A stretch of 64,000 nt of DNA from DSNY01 sp040752195 (GCA_040752195.1 JBFMFC010000001.1:122647-186646); one strand, 5' to 3'; shown: positions 42,728 through 52,133, counted from the first letter of the stretch. Notes: generated by a model from the letters alone, not told the origin. A program made the numbers and translations.

Positions 42728-44281
42728 ATGCGGCTCGGTTTCGCATCGATCTATTCGTTCCGCCCGCACGTCGAACACAACGCCTACCTTGCACTGCTCG
42801 CGCGCCAGGCCGGGCACGAGGTCCGCTACCTGACGTGCGACGCGCAGTTGCCGCACTGCTACGCGCGGGCACTGAAGGGCACGTCGAAGCTCACGGAGTG
42901 CCCGAAGTGCATCGTCGGCGGCACACGCTCCTTCGCCGCCAGCGCTGTCTCCGCATTGCCGCGCGGAGGCGTGCGCCTCACCCCGCAAAGGGCGCACGAG
43001 TTCGCGTTCTCGAGCACCTGCACCGTGCTGCGAACCGAGCCGCGCGAGCAGTGGCAGTCGGCCGAGTTCAGGAGGTTGCAGGGGGAGTTGGCGGCTGCAG
43101 CAGCACGCGCTTACGAAGGCGCGCGCGCCTGGATCGGACGCGAGCGGCTCGACGCGCTGATCTGCTTCAACGGCCGGTTTGAGGCCAACCGCGCGGTCAT
43201 CGAAGCCGCGCGCGACGCGGGCATTCCGTTTCTGACCGTCGAACGCACCTGGTTCGGCGATGGGCTGCAATTCGCGATCAACGACAACTGCCTGGACCTG
43301 AAGCAGCTCGATCGACTGAACGCGCGTTTCCGCGACGTGCCGCTGTCGGAGCGACAGGCCCGTCGGGTCGCGCGACATGTCGCGGCGCGCTTCCTGCGGC
43401 GCAACGACAAGGAGTGGCGCGCCTACAACCAGCAGGCGCAGTCGAAACCGTGGCCGGCCGCGGGTCAGGGCGACGGGCCGCGCGTGCTGATCGTACCGAG
43501 CAGCCGCAACGAGGTGGACGGGCACCCGCATTGGGGGTTCGGCTGGCCGCAGCTCACGGATGGGCTGGATGCGGTCCTTGCAACGTTGGGTGCCGATCCT
43601 CACGGCGCGGTCCTGCGCTGTCACCCGAACTGGGGCGAGCGCATCGGCCTGCGCACGGGCGAGCCATCCGAGCGCTACTACGGCGAATGGGCACGCCGGC
43701 GCGGCGTGCACCTGATCGACAGCCGCGACCGCGCGAGCACGTTCGACTTGATCGCCCAGGCCGACGTCGTCGTCGTGACCGGCGGCAGCGCCGCGTTCGA
43801 GGCAGCCGCGCTCGGCAAGCCGGTGATCTCGCTGACGCCGTCGGCGTACCAGACGGCCGGCATCTGCGTTCCTGTGCGATCAGCCGACGATCTCGCCGCA
43901 GTGACAACGGCGTTCGACCTGGCGCCGCGTGAACGCATGCGGCGTGTGCTCCGTTACGGCTATACGCACATCTATCGCTTCAGCCAGTTCGTCGATCACG
44001 TGCGGGCCGTCACGACCACACGCTACCGCTACTACGAGGGCGCCGACCCGGCACGCATCGAGCGCATGCTCGCATCTGGCGAAGTCGAGCCGGACGATCC
44101 GGCCACGGCCAGCGACGCCGCCGGCGAGGATGCGGTCGTCGCGGCAGTGCAAGCGCAAGAGTGGGAGCAACTGCTGACTGCGGAAGAACCGCCGACGGCA
44201 CACGAGATCGCCGTGCGCCGGCGGCCTGCGCTGCGCTGGATCGATGCGCTGCGCGAGCGTCTTCCGAGAGGCGATCGCTGA
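42728..44281 (+). CDS. Capsule/surface polysaccharide glycosyltransferase-like protein
   Basis: A 517-residue protein of the capsule-synthesis type, GT-B-like. The N-terminus (FASIYSFRPHVEHNAYLALL) resembles an acceptor domain; the second half has VLRCHPNWGERIGL, STFDLIAQADVVVVTGGSAAFEAAALGKPVI, the typical donor-side loop of capsule-synthesis proteins. Residues after about 430 are a low-similarity acidic tail. It may add the Pse residue or xylose, but I cannot assign it. ATG at 42728 follows the uxs stop by 7 nt, and it ends 1 nt before the next ATG. Confidence 0.72.
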   Translation: MRLGFASIYSFRPHVEHNAYLALLARQAGHEVRYLTCDAQLPHCYARALKGTSKLTECPKCIVGGTRSFAASAVSALPRGGVRLTPQRAHEFAFSSTCTVLRTEPREQWQSAEFRRLQGELAAAAARAYEGARAWIGRERLDALICFNGRFEANRAVIEAARDAGIPFLTVERTWFGDGLQFAINDNCLDLKQLDRLNARFRDVPLSERQARRVARHVAARFLRRNDKEWRAYNQQAQSKPWPAAGQGDGPRVLIVPSSRNEVDGHPHWGFGWPQLTDGLDAVLATLGADPHGAVLRCHPNWGERIGLRTGEPSERYYGEWARRRGVHLIDSRDRASTFDLIAQADVVVVTGGSAAFEAAALGKPVISLTPSAYQTAGICVPVRSADDLAAVTTAFDLAPRERMRRVLRYGYTHIYRFSQFVDHVRAVTTTRYRYYEGADPARIERMLASGEVEPDDPATASDAAGEDAVVAAVQAQEWEQLLTAEEPPTAHEIAVRRRPALRWIDALRERLPRGDR

Positions 44282-44282
44282 C

Positions 44283-45578
44283 ATGCGCGCCACGATCGCG
44301 CGCGCAGCCGCCATGTTCTCGTACACGCCGCTGCTGGGGTTCGCGGCGGCCGTGTCGTTTGGCAAGCTGATCGTCTACGCGAAGCTGATCGCGGTCGCGC
44401 AGTTCGGCGCGCTCGGTCAGATGCTCCTGGTTTCGGCTGCGTTCGGCATGGGCGCGAGCCTCGGGCTGCAATCGGTCGCGAGCCGCGATGTCCCTGCATT
44501 GATCGCGCGTGGCCGGCAGCGGGTGGGCGTGCGCTTGTTAGCGCAGACCATCGCGGTGGCATCGTGGATCGGTCTGCTGAGTGTGCTGGCGGCGGCGGCA
44601 GGGTTGTCGCTGTTCGACCTCACCGCCGAGGAGCTGACGCTCGGAGTCGTCCACGGTTGGGCACAGTTGGCGTTCCTCACTTTGGCCTTCGAAAGTCGCA
44701 GCCGCCTGGAAATGATGCGCTACGCGCGCGACATGGCAGGTCGCAATACGGCGATTGCCGTGGCGGGCGCGTTGGTTGCCGGGCTCGGCTTCGGCGCGCG
44801 CGGGGTGATGTTGGCGGAAATCGCCGGCACGCTCGTGTTCTGCGTTGTCCTCGGTCGCACGATCCTTGCGCGGGCGCGGGTCGGCCCGCGCTGGTTTCTG
44901 CGCGCCCTGGCCGTTCATCGCAGTCGACTGCCGTGGCGCGCGGCGCTGCTGATGTGCGCCGGGACGCTGGTGATGTTCGCCTCGTCCAATGTCGATCGCT
45001 GGATCGCGGCCGAAACGCTGTCACGTGACGCGTTTGGCATTTACGCGTTTGGCTGGCTGGCGCTGCTGGCGGCGCAGTCGGTACAGGGTCTGCTGAATTC
45101 CGGGCTGCTGCCGTTGCTGTCGCGCCGGCGCGCCGACTCGCTGGAAGCCAGCGCATATCGGCTCACTGCGCTGGTGTCGACGGCGCTGCTTGTCGGGGGG
45201 TTGTCGGCGGTGCTTCCGACGGCGTGGATCCTGACAAGGATCGTCGAGCACTGGATGCCGCAGTACGCGGAAGCACGTTCCCTGTGGCTGCCGTTGCTCT
45301 TGGCGGCGGTGTTTCGCGTGTCCGACTTCTGGTCGAGCCTGTTGCTGGTGCTTGAACGCGAGGGCCGCCTGTTGGCAGTGCAAAGCACGGCAGTCGCGGC
45401 AGCGTGCGTCGGCTATCTGGCCTGGCTGGCCGTCGGCACCGGCGGCCCGACGCCGGTCTCGCTTGCGTGGCTTGCCGTGGCGGCCGCTGTCCTATCGCAC
45501 GCGAGCAGCGCCGCGCTGGTGGCGCATGTGCGGCGCGCAGCGTCCTCACTTCGCAATCGAGAAGATCACGCACAGTGA
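44283..45578 (+). CDS. Wzx-type flippase (copy 2)
   Basis: A 431-residue membrane protein with about 12 hydrophobic segments, MOP superfamily. AAVSFGKLIVYAKLIAVAQFGALGQ is the usual first helix and loop, and ASSNVDRWIAAETLSRDAFG is the conserved central block that carries the charge thought to matter in transport. It probably exports the Pse-containing unit. Its last 33 bp overlap tail-to-tail with the methyltransferase at 45546-46301. No second Wzy-like gene is seen in the 34-48 kb cluster. Confidence 0.83.
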   Translation: MRATIARAAAMFSYTPLLGFAAAVSFGKLIVYAKLIAVAQFGALGQMLLVSAAFGMGASLGLQSVASRDVPALIARGRQRVGVRLLAQTIAVASWIGLLSVLAAAAGLSLFDLTAEELTLGVVHGWAQLAFLTLAFESRSRLEMMRYARDMAGRNTAIAVAGALVAGLGFGARGVMLAEIAGTLVFCVVLGRTILARARVGPRWFLRALAVHRSRLPWRAALLMCAGTLVMFASSNVDRWIAAETLSRDAFGIYAFGWLALLAAQSVQGLLNSGLLPLLSRRRADSLEASAYRLTALVSTALLVGGLSAVLPTAWILTRIVEHWMPQYAEARSLWLPLLLAAVFRVSDFWSSLLLVLEREGRLLAVQSTAVAAACVGYLAWLAVGTGGPTPVSLAWLAVAAAVLSHASSAALVAHVRRAASSLRNREDHAQ

Positions 45579-46301
45579 GCCGACGCGGCTCCGGTCTCGT
45601 GCGGCCACGACGTGATTGAGATAGACGTGATCCACGGCACCGCCGAAGAACCCGAGGATTTCCGCGCAGGACGCAATCCGCTTGGAGGCACCGGGCAGGT
45701 AACCGAGTTCGCGAACGACGTCCTCCTGCGACTGTGGGCTGTATTCGACGCCCACGGCGATAATGCCGCCAGAGCGCGTCACGCGCACGACCTCGCGCGC
45801 GGCGCGTGCCGGATCTTCGCTGTACGCGAGTACCCAGCCGAGGATGACGGCGTCGAAGCTGTCGTCGGCGAAACGCATCGCGTGCATGTCGCCGAGCTCC
45901 ACCCGTGGAGAGTAGGAGATCAGGTCCAGGCCGGTAATGTTTCTAAGCAGAAAACCGTGCGCGGCCAGGTTGAACAGTTCTCCCTCGCTGCGCGGCCCGA
46001 TCGAAAGGACGCGCGCGCCGACCGGCAGTGTCTCCAGGACCGACAAAGGCCGCACCAGCAGATGCGAGCGGTTGACCGCTAGGTCGCGCAGGCCCTTCAA
46101 GTTGTGCGAGATCGTGTTCTTGGCGACCGCCGTGCGGGCGCCCGTCTGCAAGTCGTAGGTCGACAACCGGCGTCGCACGCCGACGAACCAGAGGTAGCGC
46201 ACGGCGACCACGGCGAAGCGGATCAGATCGACCAGCAGCAGCTGGTCGAGCGTATGGCGCAACAGCCCCTTGCTGCGGCGGATCTGGCTTGGATTGGGCA
46301 T
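45546..46301 (-). CDS. Class I SAM-dependent methyltransferase
   Basis: A 251-residue protein with a hydrophobic helix near residues 20-40 (LLLVDLIRFAVVAVRYLWFVG), then a Rossmann domain: RVLSIGPRSEGELFNLAAHG (motif I region), the acidic GDMHAMRFADDSFDAVILGWVLAYSEDP and VTRSGGIIAVGVEY. It may act at the membrane on a lipid-linked sugar. It is the only minus-strand gene in this part of the cluster and converges on the flippase. Substrate not known. Confidence 0.77.
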   Translation of the reverse strand: MPNPSQIRRSKGLLRHTLDQLLLVDLIRFAVVAVRYLWFVGVRRRLSTYDLQTGARTAVAKNTISHNLKGLRDLAVNRSHLLVRPLSVLETLPVGARVLSIGPRSEGELFNLAAHGFLLRNITGLDLISYSPRVELGDMHAMRFADDSFDAVILGWVLAYSEDPARAAREVVRVTRSGGIIAVGVEYSPQSQEDVVRELGYLPGASKRIASCAEILGFFGGAVDHVYLNHVVAARDRSRVGSLCVIFSIAK

Positions 46302-46382
46302 CAGATAGGCATCGCGTGAGACGCCGACACATGTGCGGCGTCAAGGTATCTTTCCGTTCACTGTGGACTTTAAGGGAAACGG

Positions 46383-47423
46383 ATGAGGACGTTGGTGCGA
46401 GAGCTCACGTATAGCCGGCCATTCGCATGGTTCGTACTATTCCCGGCGCTGTGGGCCGGGGTGGTCGTTTTCAACCGGACTGGTCGAACGCCCTGGTTCG
46501 CCTACTGGGCGATGCGCCGCTTGTACTGCATCACGCGCGGGCGCTCCAACCGCTGGCTCGTTCGCCGGCTCGCATCGCCGCCTGCCGGAGTCGGATCACC
46601 GGTGACAGGAGTTCTGTCCGGGCTTGGCGAGGCCGAGCGCGACGGGGCCCTGACCGCGCTGCGACGAGACGGCTTCGTCGTGCTGGGTCGGCGCCTGACG
46701 GACGCCCAGATCGAAAGCCTGATCGAGTTCGCTCGGAGCACGCCCGCGCGATTGATGCCAACGCCGGTCGATGGGCCGCTCATCGAGTGCTTCGACCCCG
46801 AGCGTCCGCGTGCGATCAAGTACGACTTGCCAGAACAAGCGCTAGTCGAGCATCCGGTCGTGCAGGAACTGCTGGCGGACAAATCGCTGCGGGATCTGGC
46901 GCGCCGGTACCTGGGATACGAACCGATCAACGACCTGGTGGCCATGTGGTGGAGCACGGCGTATTCGAGCCAGCCTAGTGCGGAGGTTGCCCAGTTGTAC
47001 CACTTCGACATGGACAGGCCGCAGTTCCTGAAACTCTTCTTCTACCTGACCGATGTCACGTCGGACACGGGGCCGCACTGCTACGTACGTGCCAGCCATC
47101 GCGAGCGGCCTGCGCCCTTGTGGCGCGACGGTCGGCACACGGACGACGAGGTGCTTCGGTTGCACGGAGCGGACAGTGAGGTCGAGATCACGGCGCCGCG
47201 CGGCAGTTTGATTGCGGTCGACACGTCGGGGTTTCACAAAGGCAAGCCGCTCGCCCGGGGTCATCGGTTGATCCTGCAACTGGAGTACACGAGCGCGCTC
47301 TTTGGGCAGGAGTACACGCGCATCGAGGTGCCTGCAAGCGCATTCTGGCGTGCGGAGATCGCGGCCAGCCCTGTTTTCATGACCCGCTTTTCGGTGGCCC
47401 GAAGTGCCAGGGTGCTACATTGA
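46383..47423 (+). CDS. Phytanoyl-CoA dioxygenase (PhyH) family protein
   Basis: A 346-residue Fe(II)/2-oxoglutarate oxygenase. The metal triad is visible: H207-x-D209 in YHFDMD and distal H285 in GFHKG, followed by Arg for 2-oxoglutarate (R291 or R295). The N-terminus has a hydrophobic segment at residues 14-31. AGGG lies 7 nt before the ATG. In surface-glycan clusters such enzymes may hydroxylate a lipid or sugar carrier; no established role exists here. The following methyltransferase is close (20 nt after the stop), which suggests that the two act one after the other. Confidence 0.82.
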   Translation: MRTLVRELTYSRPFAWFVLFPALWAGVVVFNRTGRTPWFAYWAMRRLYCITRGRSNRWLVRRLASPPAGVGSPVTGVLSGLGEAERDGALTALRRDGFVVLGRRLTDAQIESLIEFARSTPARLMPTPVDGPLIECFDPERPRAIKYDLPEQALVEHPVVQELLADKSLRDLARRYLGYEPINDLVAMWWSTAYSSQPSAEVAQLYHFDMDRPQFLKLFFYLTDVTSDTGPHCYVRASHRERPAPLWRDGRHTDDEVLRLHGADSEVEITAPRGSLIAVDTSGFHKGKPLARGHRLILQLEYTSALFGQEYTRIEVPASAFWRAEIAASPVFMTRFSVARSARVLH

Positions 47424-47442
47424 CTGGCCGTTCGCCGAACCC

Positions 47443-48156
47443 ATGAGTCAAGAACACACGTCGCGCCCGGCCTCCGCCCAGTCGCGCGCATTTCTCGAGG
47501 GCGAAGCCGACCAGTACTTCGCGAGGAACCGCGCGAAGTACAGCGGCGCGACAATGCACTTGACGCTCTCAACACTCGACTTGGCGCTGCAGGTCATCGA
47601 ACGGGCAATGCATGGACGTTCGGAGCAGGAACGCGTGCTGCAGCACGCGCTCGAGGTCGGTTGCGCGAACGGCTTGCTGCTAAGCCATGTGTGCAGTCGT
47701 CTGCGCTGCGAAGGCGATGGCATCGATCCGTCCGTCGAGGCGATACGCGATGGTACGAGCCGCTTTCCGTCGCTGCGTCTTCGTGTCGGAACGGCGGAGG
47801 AATTGCCGTACGACGACGCGCGCTTCGATGTCGTGCTGCTTGGTTTCTTTCTGTATCTGTTGCCGGACAGTCACTACCTGCTCGCGCTTGCGGAGGCGAG
47901 TCGCGTGTTGAGAGCTGGAGGCTTTCTCATCGTCGTCGACTTTGACCATCCGAGCACGAACCGCAGGCCGTATGCACACCGAAGCGACGTCGCGAGTTAC
48001 CGCCATCGAGCGCTCGACGTTCTGACGGCGACCCGCATGTACTCGCTGGCGGCGAAATGGCCCGTCGGTTCCTTTTCGCTCGATCCGCTCGACCGCGTCA
48101 GTCTTAGCCTGCTCTATAAGGAGCCGGACGCCTACCCCTTGATCGGAGTCCCCTGA
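47443..48156 (+). CDS. Class I SAM-dependent methyltransferase
   Basis: A 237-residue methyltransferase: ALEVGCANGLLLSHVC (motif I), RLRVGTAEELPYDDARFDVVLLGFFLYLLPD and VLRAGGFLIVVDFDH. The N-terminal FLEGEADQYFARNR is shared by sugar O- and N-methyltransferases of the NeuA/Leg-type clusters, which is only suggestive. I chose the ATG at 47443 since the frame before it overlaps the dioxygenase. Its stop directly abuts the galU stop (TGATCA). Confidence 0.76.
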   Translation: MSQEHTSRPASAQSRAFLEGEADQYFARNRAKYSGATMHLTLSTLDLALQVIERAMHGRSEQERVLQHALEVGCANGLLLSHVCSRLRCEGDGIDPSVEAIRDGTSRFPSLRLRVGTAEELPYDDARFDVVLLGFFLYLLPDSHYLLALAEASRVLRAGGFLIVVDFDHPSTNRRPYAHRSDVASYRHRALDVLTATRMYSLAAKWPVGSFSLDPLDRVSLSLLYKEPDAYPLIGVP

Positions 48157-48996
48157 TCACTCGATCAACCCGCTCTTGCGCCCGTACGCGATGTTCGCTC
48201 GCAGGAATCCCTGCTTCGACCCGCAGTCGTAGCGCGTGCCTTCGAAGCGCCGCGCGATCACCTCGCCGCGCGCCACACGGCGCGCGATCGCGTCGGTCAA
48301 CTGGATCTCGCCGCCGCTGCCGCGCGGGGTCGTTGCCAGCTCGGTGAAGACCTCCGGCCGCAGCACGTAGCGGCCGACCACCGCGAGTGTCGAGGGCGCT
48401 TCTTCGGGCCGCGGTTTTTCGACCATGCGGGTGACGCGCTCCTCCAGCTTGTTCAGCGGTTCGGTGGCGACGATGCCGTACTTGCGCGTGTCCTCGCGCG
48501 GCACGTCCTCGACGGCGAGCACCGACGCCCCGGTGCGCCGGTAGCTTTCGATGAGCTGCGCGGTGACGCCGGGATTGGCGTCGATCAGGTCGTCGGCGAG
48601 GATCACCGCGAACGGTTCGTCGCCCACCACCTGTTCGGCGCACAGCACCGCGTGACCCAGCCCCAGAGGCTCGGGCTGGCGCACGTAGACGAAGCTGACG
48701 CCCGGCGGCGTGGCCGACATCAACAGCGCCAGCAGGTCGTGCTTGCGCTGGGCGTCGAGCACCTGCTCGAGTTCCGGCGCGCGGTCGAAGTGGTCCTCGA
48801 TCGCGCGTTTGCCGCGGCCGGTGACGAAGATCATCTGCTCGATGCCGGCGGCGGCGGCTTCCTCGACCGCGTACTGAATCAGCGGCCTGTCGACCACCGG
48901 CAGCATCTCCTTCGGCATCGCCTTGGTCACCGGCAAAAAGCGCGTACCCAGGCCGGCCACCGGAAACACCGCCTTGCGCACCCGATTCGTCGTCAC
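48157..48996 (-). CDS. galU: UTP-glucose-1-phosphate uridylyltransferase
   Basis: A 279-residue nucleotidyltransferase that makes UDP-glucose. The N-terminal FPVAGLGTRFLPVTKAMPKEML and the conserved YGIVATEPL, RMVEKPRPEEAPS and GEIQLTDAI identify GalU. It starts with GTG at 48996, preceded by AAAGGAG at 8 nt; the open frame upstream overlaps pgi. It is followed by pgi, manC in the same direction (upstream), so sugar-nucleotide precursor genes are grouped. Confidence 0.95.
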   Translation of the reverse strand: MTTNRVRKAVFPVAGLGTRFLPVTKAMPKEMLPVVDRPLIQYAVEEAAAAGIEQMIFVTGRGKRAIEDHFDRAPELEQVLDAQRKHDLLALLMSATPPGVSFVYVRQPEPLGLGHAVLCAEQVVGDEPFAVILADDLIDANPGVTAQLIESYRRTGASVLAVEDVPREDTRKYGIVATEPLNKLEERVTRMVEKPRPEEAPSTLAVVGRYVLRPEVFTELATTPRGSGGEIQLTDAIARRVARGEVIARRFEGTRYDCGSKQGFLRANIAYGRKSGLIE

Positions 48997-49009
48997 CGCG
49001 ATGCTCCTT

Positions 49010-50515
49010 TCATTGGTTGCACAGGCGCTGCGACAGCAGGCGCTTGCCGATCTCCACGCCCCACTGGTCGAAGCTGTTGATGTTCCACACCGCGCCCTGC
49101 ACGAACGTGCGGTGCTCGTAGGTCGCGAGCAGCGCGCCCAGCGAGAACGCGTCGATGCGCGGCAGCATGACGAAGGTGCTCGGCCGGTTGCCCGGCGCCT
49201 GCGCGTACGGTGCCGTCGGTCGCTGCGCGGCATCGAGCACGCGATCGCCGTACGCCAGCGCGTCGGCCTGCGCGAGCGCGTTCTGGTAGAGCAGCCGCTC
49301 GCGTTCGCTGTTCGAATCGGCGAACGCCGCGCACGTGACGAAGTCCACCGGCGACCAGTGCGTGCCCTGATGCAGAAGCTGGAACACGCTGTGCTGCGCG
49401 GTCGTGCCGACTTCGCCCCAGACGATCGGCGCGGTGTCGTAGTCGAGTTCGCGGCCTTCGCGATCGACGCGCTTGCCGTTGCTCTCCATCTCGAGCTGCT
49501 GCAGGTAGGCCGGCAGAAGCCGCAGCCGCTGCGCGTACGGCATCACCGCGCGGGTGTTCACGCCCCAGAAGTTCACGTACCACAGGCCGAGCAGCGCGAG
49601 CTGAACCGGCACGTTGCGTTCCAGCGGTGTTTCGGCGAAGTGCGCGTCGGCCGCCGCGGCGCCGGCGAGCAACTGCTCGAACGAGGCGCGGCCGTGCGCG
49701 ATCGCGATCGGCAGCCCGCAGGCGGACCACACCGAATAACGGCCGCCGACCCACTCGGGGAAGCCGAAGATCCGCTCGGGCGGAATGCCGAACTTCCGCG
49801 CGCGGTCGGGCTGCGCGGTGACCGCCGCGAGGTGCTTCGCGACGTCCAGCGCCGGCGCGCGTTCGCGCATCCAGGCGAGCGCGGCGCGCGCGTTCTCGAG
49901 CGTCTCCAGCGTCGTGAAGCTCTTGGAGATCACGACGACGAGCGTGGTCTGTGGCCGCGCGCCGGCGAGCGCTTCGTCGAGCTCGACCGGATCGATGTTC
50001 GCGACGAAGCGCACCGCCGGCCCGCTCGTCTGTTCGCCCAGCGCATACGTGGCCAGGCGCGGACCGAGGTCGGAGCCGCCGATGCCGAGGCACACCACGC
50101 GTTCGATCGCATCGCCCGTCGCGCCCCGCACGCCCCCCGCCCGCAATGCCTCCGCGAACCCCAGAAAATCGGGGTCAGACACCGTTTTTGAAATTGGTGT
50201 CTGACCCCGATTTCTGAGCGCGGTGTGCCAGGCGGGCCGGTTTTCAGTGGTGTTGATGGGCTCGCCGGCGAAGAGCCGTTCGCGCCAGCGTTCGACCTCG
50301 CACGTGCGCGCGAGCTCGGTGAGCAGCGCGCGCGTCTCGTCGGTGGCGCGGTGGCGCGACAGATCGAAGGTGAGTCCCGCGGCCTCGAGTGTCCAGCGCT
50401 GCGTGCGCGTCGGATCCGCAGCGAGCGCGTCGCCGATGTGAAACGCGTCGAGTGTCGCGCGATGCGCGGCGAGCGCGCGCCATTGCGGCAGCTGCGAACG
50501 CGGCGTCGCGGTCAT
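49010..50515 (-). CDS. pgi: Glucose-6-phosphate isomerase with an in-frame repeat-encoded segment
   Basis: A 501-residue phosphoglucose isomerase that links glucose 6-phosphate and fructose 6-phosphate, giving precursors for GDP-mannose and UDP-GlcNAc. Active-site blocks are LGIGGSDLGP, ISKSFTTLET, GGRYSVWSACGLPI, QQLEMESNGK and the C-terminal FDQWGVEIGK. Residues about 101-118 (RNRGQTPISKTVSDPDFL) are encoded by the dispersed inverted repeat at 50164-50218; in relatives this stretch is a variable loop and helix of similar length. The ATG overlaps the manC stop. The protein is slightly shorter than the ~540 of the family. Confidence 0.93.
   Translation of the reverse strand: MTATPRSQLPQWRALAAHRATLDAFHIGDALAADPTRTQRWTLEAAGLTFDLSRHRATDETRALLTELARTCEVERWRERLFAGEPINTTENRPAWHTALRNRGQTPISKTVSDPDFLGFAEALRAGGVRGATGDAIERVVCLGIGGSDLGPRLATYALGEQTSGPAVRFVANIDPVELDEALAGARPQTTLVVVISKSFTTLETLENARAALAWMRERAPALDVAKHLAAVTAQPDRARKFGIPPERIFGFPEWVGGRYSVWSACGLPIAIAHGRASFEQLLAGAAAADAHFAETPLERNVPVQLALLGLWYVNFWGVNTRAVMPYAQRLRLLPAYLQQLEMESNGKRVDREGRELDYDTAPIVWGEVGTTAQHSVFQLLHQGTHWSPVDFVTCAAFADSNSERERLLYQNALAQADALAYGDRVLDAAQRPTAPYAQAPGNRPSTFVMLPRIDAFSLGALLATYEHRTFVQGAVWNINSFDQWGVEIGKRLLSQRLCNQ
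50164..50218. repeat. Full inverted repeat C (15-bp arms, 12-nt spacer) inside pgi
   Basis: Perfect arms TCGGGGTCAGACACC (50169-50183) and GGTGTCTGACCCCGA (50196-50210) around spacer GTTTTTGAAATT, with AT-rich flanks AGAAAA and TTTCT. It is fully translated on the minus strand as part of pgi without a stop. It shares the core with repeats A, B and D. The hairpin is REP-like. Confidence 0.92.
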
Positions 50516-51948
50516 CACCCGCCCGTGCGGCCGTACTTGTCGTCGAAGCGGACGATGTCGTCCTCGCCGACGTAGTCGCCGCACTGCACCTCGATCATCA
50601 CCAGCGGCACCTTGCCCGGATTCTCGAGGCGGTGCTTGGCGCCGACCGGCACGTAGGTCGACTCGTTGGGCGCGACGAGCGCGTCGCGGCCGTCGATCGC
50701 GACCTTCGCGGTGCCGCTGACGACGACCCAGTGCTCGCTGCGGTGGTGATGCATCTGCAGCGACAGCGACGCGCCGGGCTTGACCTCGATGCGCTTGATC
50801 TTGAAGCGCGGGCCTTCCTGCAGCGTCGTGTACGTGCCCCACGGGCGGGCGACCGTCCGGTGCAGCTTGTGCGCCTCGTGGCCGCGGCGCTTCAGTTCCG
50901 CGACGACCTCTTTGACGCGTTGCGTCGCGTTGCGGTCGCATACGAGCAGCGCGTCGGCGGTGTCGACGACCACCACGTCGGCGAGCCCGACCGCGGCCAC
51001 CAGCCGATCCTCGCTCTGCACATGCGTGTTGCGGCAGTCGGCCAGCAGCACGTCGCCGCTCGTGGTGTTGCCCTGCGCGTCGGCGTCGAACTCCTGCGCG
51101 ACCGCCTTCCACGAGCCGATGTCGCTCCAGCCAAAGTCGCCGGCGAGCACGACGACGCCGCCGGCCTTCTCCATCACCGCGTAGTCGATCGAGATGTCGG
51201 GCGACTGCGCGAACGAGGCCTTGTCGAGTTCGAGCCGCTGCGCCGATCTGGCTTCGTGTGTGGCCTGGTTCACGGCTTTGGCTGCGGCGGCGAGCACGTC
51301 GGGCGCATGCGCGCCGAGCGCGGCGAGGATCGTCGCCGGCGTGAAGCAGAACATGCCGCTGTTCCACAGATAGTTGCCGGCGGCCAGATACGTGGCGGCG
51401 GTCGCCGCATCGGGCTTCTCGACGAAGCGCCTGACCGCGGCGGCTTCGTCGCCCGCGGGCGGCGCGTCGCACTCGATGTAGCCGAAGCCGGTCTCCGGCA
51501 TCGTCGGCCGGATGCCGAACAGCACGATCCGGCCCGCGCGCGCCAGCTCGGCCGCGCGCGCGGCGGCCTGCGCGAAGCGCGCTTCGTCCTGGATCAGATG
51601 GTCTGCGGGCAGCACCAGCATCGGCTCGTCGCGCAGGCCGTTGGCCTCGGCCCACAGCGCGGCGGCGCCGATCGCCGGCGCGGTGTTGCGGCCGATCGGC
51701 TCGAGCAAAAGCTGCAGCGAAGCCGGCGCGCCCGCGCGCATCGTCTCGACCTCTTCGGACGTGCGGAAGCTGTATTCCTTGTTCGTCACGATCACGCAGC
51801 GCTGCGCGCCCGCGCGCGTGGCGCGCGCGACGGTCCGCTGCAGCAGCGACGGCCCGTCGCCGATGCGCATGAACGGCTTGGGCAGCGCTTCACGCGACAC
51901 GGGCCACAGCCGCGTGCCCGAACCGCCGGAGAGGATCACTGCGAGCAT
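50515..51948 (-). CDS. manC: Mannose-1-phosphate guanylyltransferase / mannose-6-phosphate isomerase
   Basis: A 477-residue bifunctional protein. The N-terminal half is a GDP-mannose pyrophosphorylase (ILSGGSGTRLWPVSR, LEPIGRNTAPAIG, ISIDYAVMEK, FGWSDIGSW), and the C-terminal ~140 residues form a cupin phosphomannose isomerase (RPWGTYTTLQEGPRF, SLQMHHHRSEHWVVVSG, ENESTYVP-like PNESTYVPVG). With manB (52134) it gives GDP-mannose. The stop overlaps the start of pgi by 4 bp. Confidence 0.95.
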   Translation of the reverse strand: MLAVILSGGSGTRLWPVSREALPKPFMRIGDGPSLLQRTVARATRAGAQRCVIVTNKEYSFRTSEEVETMRAGAPASLQLLLEPIGRNTAPAIGAAALWAEANGLRDEPMLVLPADHLIQDEARFAQAAARAAELARAGRIVLFGIRPTMPETGFGYIECDAPPAGDEAAAVRRFVEKPDAATAATYLAAGNYLWNSGMFCFTPATILAALGAHAPDVLAAAAKAVNQATHEARSAQRLELDKASFAQSPDISIDYAVMEKAGGVVVLAGDFGWSDIGSWKAVAQEFDADAQGNTTSGDVLLADCRNTHVQSEDRLVAAVGLADVVVVDTADALLVCDRNATQRVKEVVAELKRRGHEAHKLHRTVARPWGTYTTLQEGPRFKIKRIEVKPGASLSLQMHHHRSEHWVVVSGTAKVAIDGRDALVAPNESTYVPVGAKHRLENPGKVPLVMIEVQCGDYVGEDDIVRFDDKYGRTGG

Positions 51949-52133
51949 CGCGTCGTCTGTCCGTCGAGAGGGAAGGTGCGGGCACCGTCCGGCGGGCTGT
52001 CACCCCGGACACCGGTGCGCCGTGGTTCGCCCGGATTATCGCCGACACCGCAACGCGGCTCGCGGCGGCGGCGCAGGCGTCCGACGGACGCGATGCGTAG
52101 AATGCCCGCCGGTCAATACGACGCCGTGACGCC

